64,000 nt of DNA. Origin: Gammaproteobacteria bacterium. Lineage in GTDB: Bacteria; Pseudomonadota; Gammaproteobacteria; Steroidobacterales; Steroidobacteraceae. The stretch's first letter is position 1. Every line of letters begins with the position of its first letter. The position numbers and the translations under genes are program-made. Below are positions 24,574 through 34,200 of the stretch, one piece after another. The stretch lies in assembly GCA_025357915.1 (NCBI GenBank), contig JANYLH010000084.1, positions 1 through 64,000 of the forward strand. Reading direction: 5' to 3'. The notes beneath the pieces are model-generated. The model was not told where the DNA came from. It made no database searches and saw only the letters and a program-made list of their open reading frames with translations.

Positions 24574-24658
24574 TGGTGGCCTCGCTCGGAGTCGAACCGA
24601 GATGGGCAAGCCCGGTCGATTTTGAGTCGACTGCGTCTACCAGTTCCGCCACGAGGCC
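24574..24658 (-). tRNA. tRNA-Leu(CAA), CCA end encoded
   Basis: On the minus strand an 85-base class II tRNA folds with acceptor stem GGCCTCG/CGAGGCC, the D-arm segment GGCGGAACTGGTAGACGC and anticodon stem GTCGA/TCGAC. The seven-base loop is CTCAAAA, so the anticodon is CAA. A long variable arm (CGGGCTTGCCC) and the T-arm CTCGG-TTCGACT-CCGAG follow, then discriminator A and an encoded CCA. Long variable arm, anticodon and discriminator agree on leucine (TTG codons). It is the 5' neighbour of queA. Confidence 0.96.
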
Positions 24659-24705
24659 GTGGGCACTTCGAGTACGATACCCGAATCCCCCGATCGCAGG
24701 CCACC

Positions 24706-25245
24706 ATGAAATTCTGCTCCAACTGCGGCCAGCCCGTGCACCGGCGAATACCCGAGGGTGACCAGCTGCCACGCGCGGTGTGCGACAGCTGCGGCACCGT
24801 GCACTACGAAAACCCGCGCGTCGTGGTCGGCTGCGTGCCCGAATGGCAGGGCCGCATCCTGCTGTGCCGCCGCGCCATCGAGCCGCGGCGCGGCTACTGG
24901 ACGGCGCCGGCGGGGTTTCTCGAAATCGGCGAGTCGATGCACGCCGCAGCCGCGCGCGAGACCGCCGAAGAGGCACTCGCCGACGTCGAGGTCGGCTCGC
25001 TGCTGAGCGTGGTCAACGTGCTGCACGCCGCGCAGGTGCACGTCATGTTCCGGGCCCGGATGCGTAGCGCAGACTACGGCGTCGGGGTGGAAAGCCTCGA
25101 AACGGCGCTGTTCGGCGCGGACGAGATCCCCTGGCCGGAAATCGCCTTCGCCAGCATCCGCTTCGGTCTCGAACGCTTCCTCGCCGACCGGCACGAGCAG
25201 CTCGAACGTATCCATTTCCACGACATAGAGCGACCGGCGCGCTAG
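24706..25245 (+). CDS. NUDIX hydrolase with N-terminal zinc ribbon
   Basis: A 179-residue pyrophosphohydrolase of unknown exact substrate; ADP-ribose or NADH-type nucleotides are the usual ones for this architecture. The N-terminal zinc ribbon has the pairs CSNC (residues 4 and 7) and CDSC about 20 residues on, followed by [12 protein letters not shown]. The Nudix box is [21 protein letters not shown], with the catalytic glutamates in place and the usual late glycine replaced. The start ATG 24706 matches family N-termini. It is divergent from the tRNA-Leu/queA unit, about 47 bases away. Confidence 0.9.
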   Translation: MKFCSNCGQPVHRRIPEGDQLPRAVCDSCGTVHYENPRVVVGCVPEWQGRILLCRRAIEPRRGYWTAPAGFLEIGESMHAAAARETAEEALADVEVGSLLSVVNVLHAAQVHVMFRARMRSADYGVGVESLETALFGADEIPWPEIAFASIRFGLERFLADRHEQLERIHFHDIERPAR

Positions 25246-25275
25246 CCCCGGCAAGTGCTCATGGCGTCGCTGTGC

Positions 25276-25303
25276 TTGCGCTGGCGGGGGCCTTTGGCAC
25301 AAT
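25276..25303 (+). promoter_or_regulatory. Candidate promoter for fdxA
   Basis: TTGCGC (25276-25281) and CACAAT (25298-25303) are spaced by 16 bases in the 110-base gap before fdxA. Each matches the sigma-70 consensus at four of six positions. A GGAG ribosome-binding sequence lies about eight bases before the fdxA ATG. Confidence 0.35.
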
Positions 25304-25355
25304 AGCGCCCGTCCCCTACCGCGCCCGTTTGCGCCGCGTCCGATCCGGAGCCTCA

Positions 25356-25679
25356 ATGACCTTCGTCGTCACCGAAAACTGCATCAAGTGCAAGTACATG
25401 GACTGCGTGGAAGTCTGCCCCGTGGATTGCTTCCACGTCGGCCCGAACTTCCTGGTCATCGACCCGGATGAATGCATCGACTGCACGCTGTGCGAGCCGG
25501 AGTGCCCGGCTGAAGCCATCTACTCCGAGGAAGAGCTGCCCGCCGGACAGGAGAAATTCACGGCGCTAAACGCCGAACTCGCCAAGCAGTGGCCGGTGAT
25601 CGCCGAGCGCGGCACGCCGCCGGCGGACGCGAAGGAATGGGACGGCAAGCCCGACAAGCTGGCGCTGCTGGAACGTTGA
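25356..25679 (+). CDS. fdxA: Seven-iron ferredoxin FdxA
   Basis: Small electron carrier with one 3Fe-4S and one 4Fe-4S cluster. The start at 25356 gives the classic N-terminus [17 protein letters not shown]. The cluster ligands are in [18 protein letters not shown] and [16 protein letters not shown], and the C-terminal extension (about 50 residues) ends [12 protein letters not shown], all typical of Azotobacter-type FdxA. The 107-residue length is normal. It is convergent with dsbC. Confidence 0.95.
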   Translation: MTFVVTENCIKCKYMDCVEVCPVDCFHVGPNFLVIDPDECIDCTLCEPECPAEAIYSEEELPAGQEKFTALNAELAKQWPVIAERGTPPADAKEWDGKPDKLALLER

Positions 25680-25706
25680 CCCTGCCCGGGCTGGCGCCGC
25701 GGGGCC

Positions 25707-26501
25707 CTAGCCGTGCGGGGGGTCCTGCTGCAGTTCCTGCAGCAGCTCGTCGGGCGGCGCGTAGCCCGGGAGCAGATCTCCCGATTCGGTGACGATGCCC
25801 GGCGTGCCGGTGAGCCCGATCGCGCGGCCGAGCGCATACTGATCGGCGATCGGATTGGGCTTGCAGACCGCTGCCGTGAGCGCTCCACCCAGCTTGGCCT
25901 GCGTCAGCGCCGCGCGCCGGTCGGCCGAACACCACACCTGCTCGGCCTTCGACCAGCTTTCCGTGTTCGGGCCGCTGCGCGGAAAAAACATGTAGCGCAC
26001 TTTGACGCCCAGGCGGTTGTATTCGGCGATCTGCTTGTGCAGCGCGCGGCAGTAGGTGCAATCAACGTCGGTGAACACGGTGATCGTGTACTTCGGCGCT
26101 GCAGGCGCGAATACCACCATCGAGGATTCGGGCACCGCGCTGAGCAGGCCGAGCCGCAGTTCGCGCCGGCGCACATCGCTGAGGTTGGCGCGGTCGGCCA
26201 GGCGGTACAGGTCGCCGGCGAAGCCAAAGCGGCCGTCGGCAGTGACGTAGACCAGCTGGGCACCCTGCCGGAATTCATAGATGCCGGGGACGGGCGTGGT
26301 GCGTACGTCGCCGGCATGAGCCCCGGGCAGGTGCGCGGCCACGGCCGCCAGCTCGGCCTCGAGGGGCGTAGGGGCGGCGAGCGGCGCCGCGGCGGCGGCG
26401 GCGGCGGCTGGCGGGGATGGTGCGCCCGAGGCGTGCAGCGCCAGGGCACCACCGCCCAGGACGACCGCAAGGCACCACGGCAGGCTGTTTCTGAAATTCA
26501 T
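25707..26501 (-). CDS. dsbC: Thiol:disulfide interchange protein DsbC
   Basis: Periplasmic disulfide isomerase. The 264-residue precursor has a signal peptide (LPWCLAVVLGGGALALHASGA), then an Ala-rich stretch encoded by a GCG/GCC repeat. A dimerisation domain follows, then a thioredoxin-fold domain with the active site CTYC (FTDVDCTYCRALH) and cis-proline GTPGIV. A second cysteine pair (VWCS...AVCKP) matches the structural disulfide of E. coli DsbC. Its place downstream of xerD is conserved with E. coli; recJ does not follow here. Confidence 0.94.
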   Translation of the reverse strand: MNFRNSLPWCLAVVLGGGALALHASGAPSPPAAAAAAAAPLAAPTPLEAELAAVAAHLPGAHAGDVRTTPVPGIYEFRQGAQLVYVTADGRFGFAGDLYRLADRANLSDVRRRELRLGLLSAVPESSMVVFAPAAPKYTITVFTDVDCTYCRALHKQIAEYNRLGVKVRYMFFPRSGPNTESWSKAEQVWCSADRRAALTQAKLGGALTAAVCKPNPIADQYALGRAIGLTGTPGIVTESGDLLPGYAPPDELLQELQQDPPHG

Positions 26502-26556
26502 GGCTTTGAGTCTAGCAGAGCGCCGCTCGCGGGCGCGAATGCGGACCGGCGGCAGG

Positions 26557-27534
26557 TCAGCCGCGCGGATGATGCTCGGCGTGCAGTTCCTTCATGCGCT
26601 CGCGGGCCACGTGCGTATAGATCTGCGTGGTCGACAAGTCGCTGTGGCCGAGCAGCATCTGCACCACGCGCAGGTCGGCGCCATGATTCAGCAGGTGCGT
26701 GGCGAAGGCATGGCGGAGCGTGTGCGGCGACAGGTCGTGGCTGACGCTCGCCTTGCGCGCGTAACGCTTGATGATGTGCCAGAACGCCTGGCGCGTCATA
26801 CGATCGCCCCGTCGGGTCGGAAACAGGTAGTCGGTGCTGCGCTCGAGCAGGATCTCGGCGCGCGGGCTGCCTATGAAGGAGTTGAGCCAGCGCACGGCTT
26901 CCTCGCCGAGCGGAATCAGGCGCTCGCGGTTGCCTTTGCCGAGCACGCGCAGCACACCCTGCGTGAGGTTCACCTGGTCGACGCGCAGGCTGACGAGTTC
27001 GGAGACACGGAGCCCGGTGGCGTACAGCACTTCGAGCATGGTGCGGTCGCGGTTACCGAGCGGATCGCTGACGGTGGGCGCCATCAGGAGCGACTCGACC
27101 TCGGCTTCAGTCAGCGACTTCGGCAGCGAGCGACCAATGCGCGGCATGGCGATCTGCGCGGTCGGATCCTCGCGCACCACGCCATCGCGCATCAGAAAAC
27201 GGAAGAAGCGGCGGAACGAGGACAGCTGGCGCGCCGTCGAGCGCGGCCGCGAGCCGCCCGCGGCGCGCGCGGCGATGAACGCCAGCACGTCGGCGCGACC
27301 GGTTCGTGCGAGCACCAGGTTGCGCGGCGCGAGCCAGCGCGACAGCGCGATCAGGTCGGCGCGGTAGGCAGCCAGCGTGTTGGGCGACAGCCCACGCTCC
27401 ATCCAGACGGCATCCAGAAAGCGGCCGATGATCGGATCGATGATTTCGGCAGCCGGGTCGGCGGCCACTGTCGCGTGTCTGCTCAATTCGTTTCCTGGTG
27501 CGGCGGCGGATTGGCTCAGGTCTGCAGTATGCAA
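26557..27534 (-). CDS. xerD: Site-specific tyrosine recombinase XerD
   Basis: With XerC resolves chromosome dimers at the dif site. The C-terminal catalytic domain has all active residues: Arg in TGLRVSELVSLR, Lys in GKGNRERLIPL, HTLRHAFATHL, LGHSDLSTTQIYTH and the following tyrosine. The N-terminal SAM-like domain contains LSPNTLAAYRADLIAL. The open frame begins at TTG 27534 with no ribosome-binding sequence. E. coli XerD starts nearer IIGRFLDAVW, so the true start may be a later TTG or GTG (for example near 27468). The xerD-dsbC pairing favours XerD over XerC. Confidence 0.92.
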   Translation of the reverse strand: MHTADLSQSAAAPGNELSRHATVAADPAAEIIDPIIGRFLDAVWMERGLSPNTLAAYRADLIALSRWLAPRNLVLARTGRADVLAFIAARAAGGSRPRSTARQLSSFRRFFRFLMRDGVVREDPTAQIAMPRIGRSLPKSLTEAEVESLLMAPTVSDPLGNRDRTMLEVLYATGLRVSELVSLRVDQVNLTQGVLRVLGKGNRERLIPLGEEAVRWLNSFIGSPRAEILLERSTDYLFPTRRGDRMTRQAFWHIIKRYARKASVSHDLSPHTLRHAFATHLLNHGADLRVVQMLLGHSDLSTTQIYTHVARERMKELHAEHHPRG

Positions 27535-27680
27535 AGGGGGCCCGGCCTGGCGATGTGATGGGACTCACAACCACGCCAACAGCTACTATAGGGAGACCTG
27601 GGTCACACAACCCATTGACTAATACACCAAATTCAGTGACTTTGACCTCACTCCCGCAGCGCACCACAGGCGATCTGGCC

Positions 27681-28403
27681 ATGCTGCCCTTGTGGTTCAT
27701 TTACGCCCTGTACGCCGCCAGCGTGTTTCTGGCCCTGGCCCTGCTGGCCCTGCCGCCGCTGGCGGTCCTGCCAACGCTGGCAAGCCGCCGCCGGCTCATC
27801 CAATGGGTGGCCCGCGCCTCGCTGACGCTCATGGGCATGCCGGTCCGGGTGCGCTGGCGTGTACCGTTGCCCGATCCGTGCATCGTCGTCGCCAATCATT
27901 GCAGCTACCTCGATGGGGTGGTGCTGGCGGCAGTGCTGCCGCCGCGCTTCGACTTTGTAATCAAGCGCGAGATGGATTCGGTGCCCCTGGCCGGGTTCCT
28001 GCTGCGGCGGATCGGCGTGCAGTTCGTGACCCGTGGCAACCGTTCCGGCGGCTCGCGCGATACGCTGCGCGTGATCCGCAGCGCCGCGCGCGGTGGCTCG
28101 CTGGCCTTCTTTCCCGAGGGTACGTTCCATCGGCAACCGGGGCTCCTGCGCTTCCACACCGGGGCGTTTGCCGCGGCCGAACGCGCGGGCGCGCCGGTCG
28201 TGCCGCTGGCGATACTCGGCACGCGCCGCTGCTTCGCCCCGGGAAGCGTGCTGCCCCGCCCCGGATTGATCGCCGTGACCGGCCTCCCGCCGTTGTGGGC
28301 CGCGCCTGGCCACCCCGACAGCGCCGCGGTCTTGCGCGATGCGGCGCGCGCCGCCATTCTTGCGGCCACGGGCGAAGTCGACGCAACGGGAGCGAACGCA
28401 TGA
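27681..28403 (+). CDS. plsC: 1-acyl-sn-glycerol-3-phosphate acyltransferase
   Basis: Acylates lysophosphatidic acid to phosphatidic acid at the inner membrane. The start at ATG 27681 gives a hydrophobic N-terminal anchor (MLPLWFIYALYAASVFLALALLAL); the frame stays open upstream but has no coding character. The acyltransferase motifs are NHCSYLD (HX4D), the GVQFVTRGN region and FPEGTFHR. The length of 240 residues is normal. Its stop overlaps the ATG of the flavoprotein gene downstream, which suggests an operon. Confidence 0.92.
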   Translation: MLPLWFIYALYAASVFLALALLALPPLAVLPTLASRRRLIQWVARASLTLMGMPVRVRWRVPLPDPCIVVANHCSYLDGVVLAAVLPPRFDFVIKREMDSVPLAGFLLRRIGVQFVTRGNRSGGSRDTLRVIRSAARGGSLAFFPEGTFHRQPGLLRFHTGAFAAAERAGAPVVPLAILGTRRCFAPGSVLPRPGLIAVTGLPPLWAAPGHPDSAAVLRDAARAAILAATGEVDATGANA

Positions 28404-30022
28404 GCGCGGGCACGAGCGAGCGGGACGTGATGAATTACGACGTGGCGATCGTCGGCGCCGGGCCCGCGGGGCTGGCCTGCGCGCTGCGGCTGCGGCAGCT
28501 CAACCCGGAACGCTCGGTCTGCGTGGTCGAGAAAGCCGCCAGTCTGGGCGCGCATTCGCTTTCGGGTGCGGTGCTCGATCCGGTGGCGCTCGACGCCCTG
28601 GTGCCGGACTGGCGCGCCGCGCCGCCACCCGACTGCGTGGCCGTGCAGCGCGACGAGTTCCGCTTCCTGACCGCACGCGGCAGCTATCGGCTGCCGACGC
28701 CGCCGCAGCAGCGCAACCACGGCTACTTCGTCGCCTCGATCTCGCAGCTGGTGCCGTGGCTTGGCGCCAAGGCGGAAGCCGCCGGGGCCGATATCTACAC
28801 GGGCTTTGCCGCGCGCAGCGCGCTCTTCGACGCCGGCGGCGCGGTCTGCGGCATACAGCTCGGCGACATGGGGCGCACGCGCGAGGGGAGCGAGGGGCCG
28901 CATTTCACACTGGGCGCCCAGATCCACGCGCCCGTCACCGTGCTGGCCGAAGGGTGCCGCGGCAGCATCAGCAAGGAACTCATCGCCCGCTATCGGCTGG
29001 ATGAGGGCCACTCCCCGCCCACCTTCGCGCTCGGCTTCAAGGAACTGTGGCAACTGCCCGCGGGGCGCGGCTCGACGGGGCTCGTGCAACACACGATCGG
29101 CTGGCCGATGCCGCGCGACACCTTCGGCGGCGGTTTCATATATCACCTCGACCGGGATCGGGTGTACGTCGGGCTGGTCGTCGGCCTCGACTACCACGAC
29201 CCGCTGTTCCAGCCCTTCGAGGCTTTCCAGCAGATGAAGAATCACCCGACGCTGCGCGCACTCCTCGACGGCGGTGAACTGCTGGCCTACGGCGCGCGCG
29301 CCATCGCCGCCGGCGGCGCGCAATCACTTCCCACCATGGAAATGCCGGGCGCGCTGCTGATCGGCGATGCGGCCGGAACGCTCGATGCGGCGCGCATCAA
29401 GGGTATCCACCAGGCGATGCGCTCCGGGATGCTGGCCGCGGAACACCTGGTCGCGCATTCGGTCCCGGCTGGATACGACGCCGCCTGGCGCGCCTCGCCG
29501 GGCGGCCGCTCGCTCCACGCGGTGCGCAACATCAAGCCGGGTTTCAAACGCGGACTGTGGCTGGGACTGGCCAACGCGGCACTCGAGACGGCGTTGGGCG
29601 GCCGCACCCCCTGGACGCTCGCCAACACCGCCAACGATCGCACGCTCCGGCTCCTCGACCAACCCGGCACGGAGCCGCGCGCGCGCGCGGACTGGCATGA
29701 GCGGACGCTCCCGCCGCGCGACCGCACCGCGGCGGTGTACCTGGCCTCGACCGCGCACGAAGAAAACCAGCCCGTGCACCTGCACGTCGCCGACACCAGC
29801 ATCTGTGTGGATCGCTGCACGCGCGAATACGGGAATCCGTGCACACGTTTCTGTCCGGCGGCCGTGTACGAGATGCTCACGGCCGAAGACGGCACGCGGC
29901 GCCTGCAGATCAACGCCGCCAACTGCGTGCATTGCAAGGCCTGCGACATCAAGGATCCGTACCGGCTCATCACCTGGACCACGCCCGAAGGCGGCTCCGG
30001 TCCGAACTACCAGAATCTCTAG
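28400..30022 (+). CDS. etfD: Electron-transfer flavoprotein-ubiquinone oxidoreductase
   Basis: Membrane-associated enzyme that moves electrons from reduced ETF, for example from fatty-acid or amino-acid oxidation, to ubiquinone. The 540-residue protein starts with an FAD-binding fold (YDVAIVGAGPAGLACALRL) and has GDAAGTLDAARIKGIHQAM in the middle. The C-terminal 4Fe-4S domain carries NPCTRFCPAAVYEM and NCVHCKACDIKDPYRLITW. It overlaps plsC by four bases (an alternative ATG lies at 28430). No etfAB genes are in the window. Confidence 0.95.
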   Translation: MSAGTSERDVMNYDVAIVGAGPAGLACALRLRQLNPERSVCVVEKAASLGAHSLSGAVLDPVALDALVPDWRAAPPPDCVAVQRDEFRFLTARGSYRLPTPPQQRNHGYFVASISQLVPWLGAKAEAAGADIYTGFAARSALFDAGGAVCGIQLGDMGRTREGSEGPHFTLGAQIHAPVTVLAEGCRGSISKELIARYRLDEGHSPPTFALGFKELWQLPAGRGSTGLVQHTIGWPMPRDTFGGGFIYHLDRDRVYVGLVVGLDYHDPLFQPFEAFQQMKNHPTLRALLDGGELLAYGARAIAAGGAQSLPTMEMPGALLIGDAAGTLDAARIKGIHQAMRSGMLAAEHLVAHSVPAGYDAAWRASPGGRSLHAVRNIKPGFKRGLWLGLANAALETALGGRTPWTLANTANDRTLRLLDQPGTEPRARADWHERTLPPRDRTAAVYLASTAHEENQPVHLHVADTSICVDRCTREYGNPCTRFCPAAVYEMLTAEDGTRRLQINAANCVHCKACDIKDPYRLITWTTPEGGSGPNYQNL

Positions 30023-30028
30023 GGCACG

Positions 30029-31177
30029 ATGCGCGAGCCTGCCCCGCAGGGCCTGCCCGAGCTGTACGCGCGCGAACTCGCCGCGCGCGATTGGCAGGGT
30101 GACGCAGCGCAACGGGCAGCGGTGGCGCGCCTGGAGCGGCTGCGCGCCGAGTTGGGCGCGCAGCGTTCGCGACTGGGATTGCTCGGGCAACTGCGCCGGC
30201 GGCTGTGGCCGCGCGGCCCGGGCGACGCCCCGCGCGGCGTCTACCTGTGGGGTGGCGTCGGTCGCGGCAAGACCTGGCTCATGGACCTGTTCTACGACGC
30301 CGTCCACACCCCGGCGCGCCGGCGCCAACATTTTCACCAGTTGATGCGCGAAGTGCACGTCGGCCTGGCGTCGATCCAGCGCCGCCAGGCACCCGTAAAC
30401 ATCGTGGCGCGCCGCATGGCGCGGCGCGCAAACCTGTGGTGCCTCGATGAACTGCAGGTCAGCGACATCGCCGACGCCATGCTGCTCGGCGCCCTGTTCG
30501 AGGAACTGTTCCGCCAGGGGGTTACGCTGGTCATCACCGCCAACGTGCCGCCGTCCGGCCTGTATCACGAGGGCCTGCAGCGCGCGCGTTTCCTCCCGGC
30601 CATCGCCCTGCTCGAGCAGCACCTCGAGGTGCTCGAGGTGGACGCGGGCACCGACTACCGGCTGCGCCAGCTGCGCCAGGCGCCCATCTACCTGCCCGCG
30701 TCCGACCCCGCGAGCATGCCGGCGCTCGCGACGCTGTATGCCCAACTCGCCGGCGCGCATGCCGACAGTTCCCGTCACCTCGCGATCAACGGCCGCACGC
30801 TGAGCGCGCAGCGGCGCGCCGGCGGCATGGCGTGGTTCCGCTTCGCGACCTTGTGCGAGACCGCCCGCAGCGCGGACGACTACGCGGAACTGGCGGACCG
30901 TTTTCACACGGTATTCGTCACCGACATACCGGTACTCGATGAAACGCGCGACAATGCGGCGCGGCGCCTCATCAGCCTGGTCGACGAGTTCTACGATCGC
31001 GGCGTGAAACTGGTCGTATCAGCGGCGGCGGCGCCGGCCGCCCTTTACCGGGGCGAGCGGCTGGCCTTTGAGTTCCGCCGTACCGCCAGCCGGCTGACCG
31101 AGATGCAGAGCGAAGCCTATCTGGCGCGTGCACACGCCACCGCGCGCGATCCGGCTGGGTCGCACGCCGATCGGTAA
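30029..31177 (+). CDS. zapE: Cell division ATPase ZapE (AFG1-like)
   Basis: AAA-like ATPase that associates with the Z ring; mitochondrial homologue AFG1. The 382-residue protein has Walker A GGVGRGKTWLMD, the nearby FHQLMREVHVGL segment, Walker B LWCLDELQVSDIADAM and the sensor region LVITANVPPSGLY. The length is close to E. coli ZapE. It begins six bases after the ETF oxidoreductase stop and is followed by glutamate dehydrogenase after 32 bases. Confidence 0.93.
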   Translation: MREPAPQGLPELYARELAARDWQGDAAQRAAVARLERLRAELGAQRSRLGLLGQLRRRLWPRGPGDAPRGVYLWGGVGRGKTWLMDLFYDAVHTPARRRQHFHQLMREVHVGLASIQRRQAPVNIVARRMARRANLWCLDELQVSDIADAMLLGALFEELFRQGVTLVITANVPPSGLYHEGLQRARFLPAIALLEQHLEVLEVDAGTDYRLRQLRQAPIYLPASDPASMPALATLYAQLAGAHADSSRHLAINGRTLSAQRRAGGMAWFRFATLCETARSADDYAELADRFHTVFVTDIPVLDETRDNAARRLISLVDEFYDRGVKLVVSAAAAPAALYRGERLAFEFRRTASRLTEMQSEAYLARAHATARDPAGSHADR

Positions 31178-31209
31178 TGGTACGATCCGCACATGGGGGA
31201 GAGCGCACT

Positions 31210-34200
31210 ATGAGCAAACCGCCCGCGCGTGGCCGCCGTCAGCTGCAGCTGGCTGCGCGCCTGCTGCGGGCCTGGCGCACGGGCCTGCCGCCCGAGGAAT
31301 GGCGCGCCGCCGGCGCCGGCGCGCTGCGCTCAGCGGCGGAGACACAACTTCGCTTCGGTGCACGCCGCGCGCCGCGACAGACGCTGGTGCGCGTGACCAG
31401 CCCGCCGCTCGCGCCAGGCACGGGCGGCGGCTATTCGGTCGTCGAACTGATCACCGACGACATGCCATTCCTGGTGGATACGCTGAACCTGTCGCTGAGC
31501 GAAGCGGGCCACAGCGTGCAACTGATCGTCCACCCGATCATGGGCGCAGTGCGCGGCGCGGGCGGGCGGTTGCTGCAGTTCGGCGAGCGCAAGACGGTGC
31601 GGGCGCCCGTCAGTGAGTCCTGGCAATACCTGCGCATCGATCGCCTCGCCGGCCCCGAGGAGGCCGCGGCGCTGCGCGCGCGGCTGCTGGCAGCGCTCAC
31701 GGATGTGCGGCACGCCTGCGAAGACTGGCCGGCGATGCGCCAGACCGCGCGCGCGCTGTGCGCGCAGCTGCAACGCCGCGCGCCGCCCTTTCCGGCCGCT
31801 ATGGTGGCGGAGAGCGCCGCGCTCCTGGCGTACATGGAAGACAACCATTTCACCTTCCTGGGCTTCCGCCGCAGTCGGCTGCGGCGCGGGCGCGGCGGCC
31901 CGCGGCTGGTGCCAATAGCGGGCAGCGCGCTCGGCGTCGTACGCTCCATGCGGCCGCCGCCGCCGGCGCCGCTCCAGGCCCCGCGCGAACTGCTGATCGT
32001 CACCAAGGCGAATCACCGCTCGACCGTGCATCGCCCGGGTTACCTCGACTGCATCGCCATCAAGGAATACGACGCCCGCGGACGACTCAGCGGCGAGGCA
32101 CAGTTCCGCGGCCTGTGGACTTCGAACACCTACCACGCCGATCCGCGCACCGTACCGCTGCTGCGATTGAAGGTGGCGCGCGTGATCGCCGGCTTTCCGT
32201 TCCGGCCCTCGGGCCACGACGCCAAGCGGCTGATCAGCATCCTCGAGAACCTGCCGCGCGATGAGTTGTTCCAGGCCTCGATCGCCGAGTTGCGCCATTG
32301 CGCGCGCGCCGTGCTGGCGCTGCACGAACGCGCCCGCGGCGTATGCCTGGTGATGCGACGCGACCGGCGGCGGCGCTATTGGTCCTGCCTGGTCTATCTC
32401 GGGCGCGAGCGGCTCGACAACGACGCATTCCGGCGCATCGAGACGGTGCTCAAGCGTGCTTTGGGCGGCGGACAGCTCGACTCCTCGCTCGCGGTCGGTG
32501 AAGCCCCGCTCGCGCAGCTGCACGTCACCGTGCGCATCGAGGGGAGCGACGAACCAGCGGTCAGGCGGCGCGCACTCGAGCGTGAGCTCGATGCAGCGCT
32601 TGTCACCTGGCGCGAGCGCCTGCAGGCCGCGCTGCGCGCCCATCACGACGAAGTGACCGCCGCGGCACTCGACCGCCGTTACGCGGCCGCGTTTCCCGCC
32701 GCTTATCAGCAGGACGTGGCGCCGGCGCTGGCGGTACAGGACATTGCCGATCTCGACAGTGCCCCGGCCGCCGGCGCCGGGCACCTGCGGCTCCAGTTGC
32801 CGCCGAGCGCGGAACATACGCGCGCCCACCTGCGGCTCCTGCGCCATGGCGAACCACTGGCGATCTCGGAGGCGCTGCCGATCCTGGAGAGTTTCGGCCT
32901 GCGGATCATCGCCGAGCGACCCTACGAACTGCGCCTCGCTGGCGGCGCCGCCTGGATCCAGGACTTTGAGCTCGAAGCGCCCGGGCTCCATGCCGCCGAC
33001 GGCCCGACGCTCGGACGTCAACTCAACATCGCCTACACGGCGGTGCTCGCCGGCGAACTCGACAGCGACGGCTTCCACCGCCTGATTGTCAGCGCTGGCC
33101 TGACGGTGCCCCAGACGCGTGTGCTGCGCGCCTGTTGCCGCTACCTGCTGCAGACCGGCCTACCCTTCAGCCAGGCCTACATGGAGCGTGTCCTGCACAC
33201 CCACCCGCACATTGCGCGCGACCTGTGGCGCCTGTTCGAGCGACGGCTCGATCCGTCCGCCACCGAGCGCCGCGCGCTGCGCGACGCGGTGGCGATCGAG
33301 CGCCGGCTGCACCACGCCATCAGCGAAGTGCGCAACCCGGACGATGACCGGATCCTGCGCAGCTTCCTCGCGGTGATCCTGGCCACGCTCCGTACCAATT
33401 ATTTTCGCAGCCAGGGCGCGGGCCGGCCGCTCGCCTTCAAGCTGCAGCCGCGCGCGATCCCGGGCCTGCCGGAGCCGCGCCCCGACTTCGAGATCTTCGT
33501 CCACGGCACGCGCGTCGAGGGCGTGCACATGCGCCGTGGGCTGATCGCCCGCGGCGGCATCCGCTGGTCGGAACGCCCCGAGGATTTCCGCACCGAAGTG
33601 CTGGGGCTCATGAAAGCGCAGCACGTCAAGAACACGCTCATCGTTCCGGTCGGCGCCAAGGGCGGCTTCGTCGCCCGGCGGCTGCGGCCGGGCGCACCGC
33701 CCGAAGAGCGTGCGCGCGAGGTGCTCGAGTGCTACCAGTCCTACATCCGCTGCCTGCTCGAGATCACTGACAACATCGTCGACGGCGCTGTCGTGCCACC
33801 GCCCCAGGTGCGCAGCCGCGATGGGCACGATCCTTATCTGGTGGTCGCGGCCGACAAGGGGACCGCCAGTTACTCCGACGTCGCCAACGCGATTTCGGCC
33901 GAATACGGCTTCTGGCTTGGCGACGCCTTCGCCTCGGGTGGGTCCGCCGGGTACGATCACAAGAAAATGGGCATCACCGCGCGCGGCGGCTGGGAGTGCG
34001 TCAAGCGGCACTTCCGCGAACTGGGCGTCGACATCATGCGCGAGCCGTTCACGGTCGCGGGAATCGGCGACATGTCGGGCGACGTGTTTGGCAACGGCAT
34101 GTTGCTGTCGCCGCAGATCCGCATGGTCGCCGCCTTCGACCACCGCCACATCTTTATCGACCCCGATCCCGACGCACGGCGGAGCTTGCGCGAGCGCACA

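Noticed and set aside
26389-26410. GCG triplet run inside dsbC
   Set aside because: It encodes the poly-alanine stretch after the DsbC signal peptide. A simple repeat in coding sequence, not a mobile or regulatory element.
27586-27599. ACTATAGGGAGACC, identical to the 3' part of the T7 phage promoter
   Set aside because: The upstream half of the T7 promoter is absent, the flanks do not look like vector, and no -35 box is spaced correctly from TACTAT. It is most likely chance in the intergenic region before plsC.
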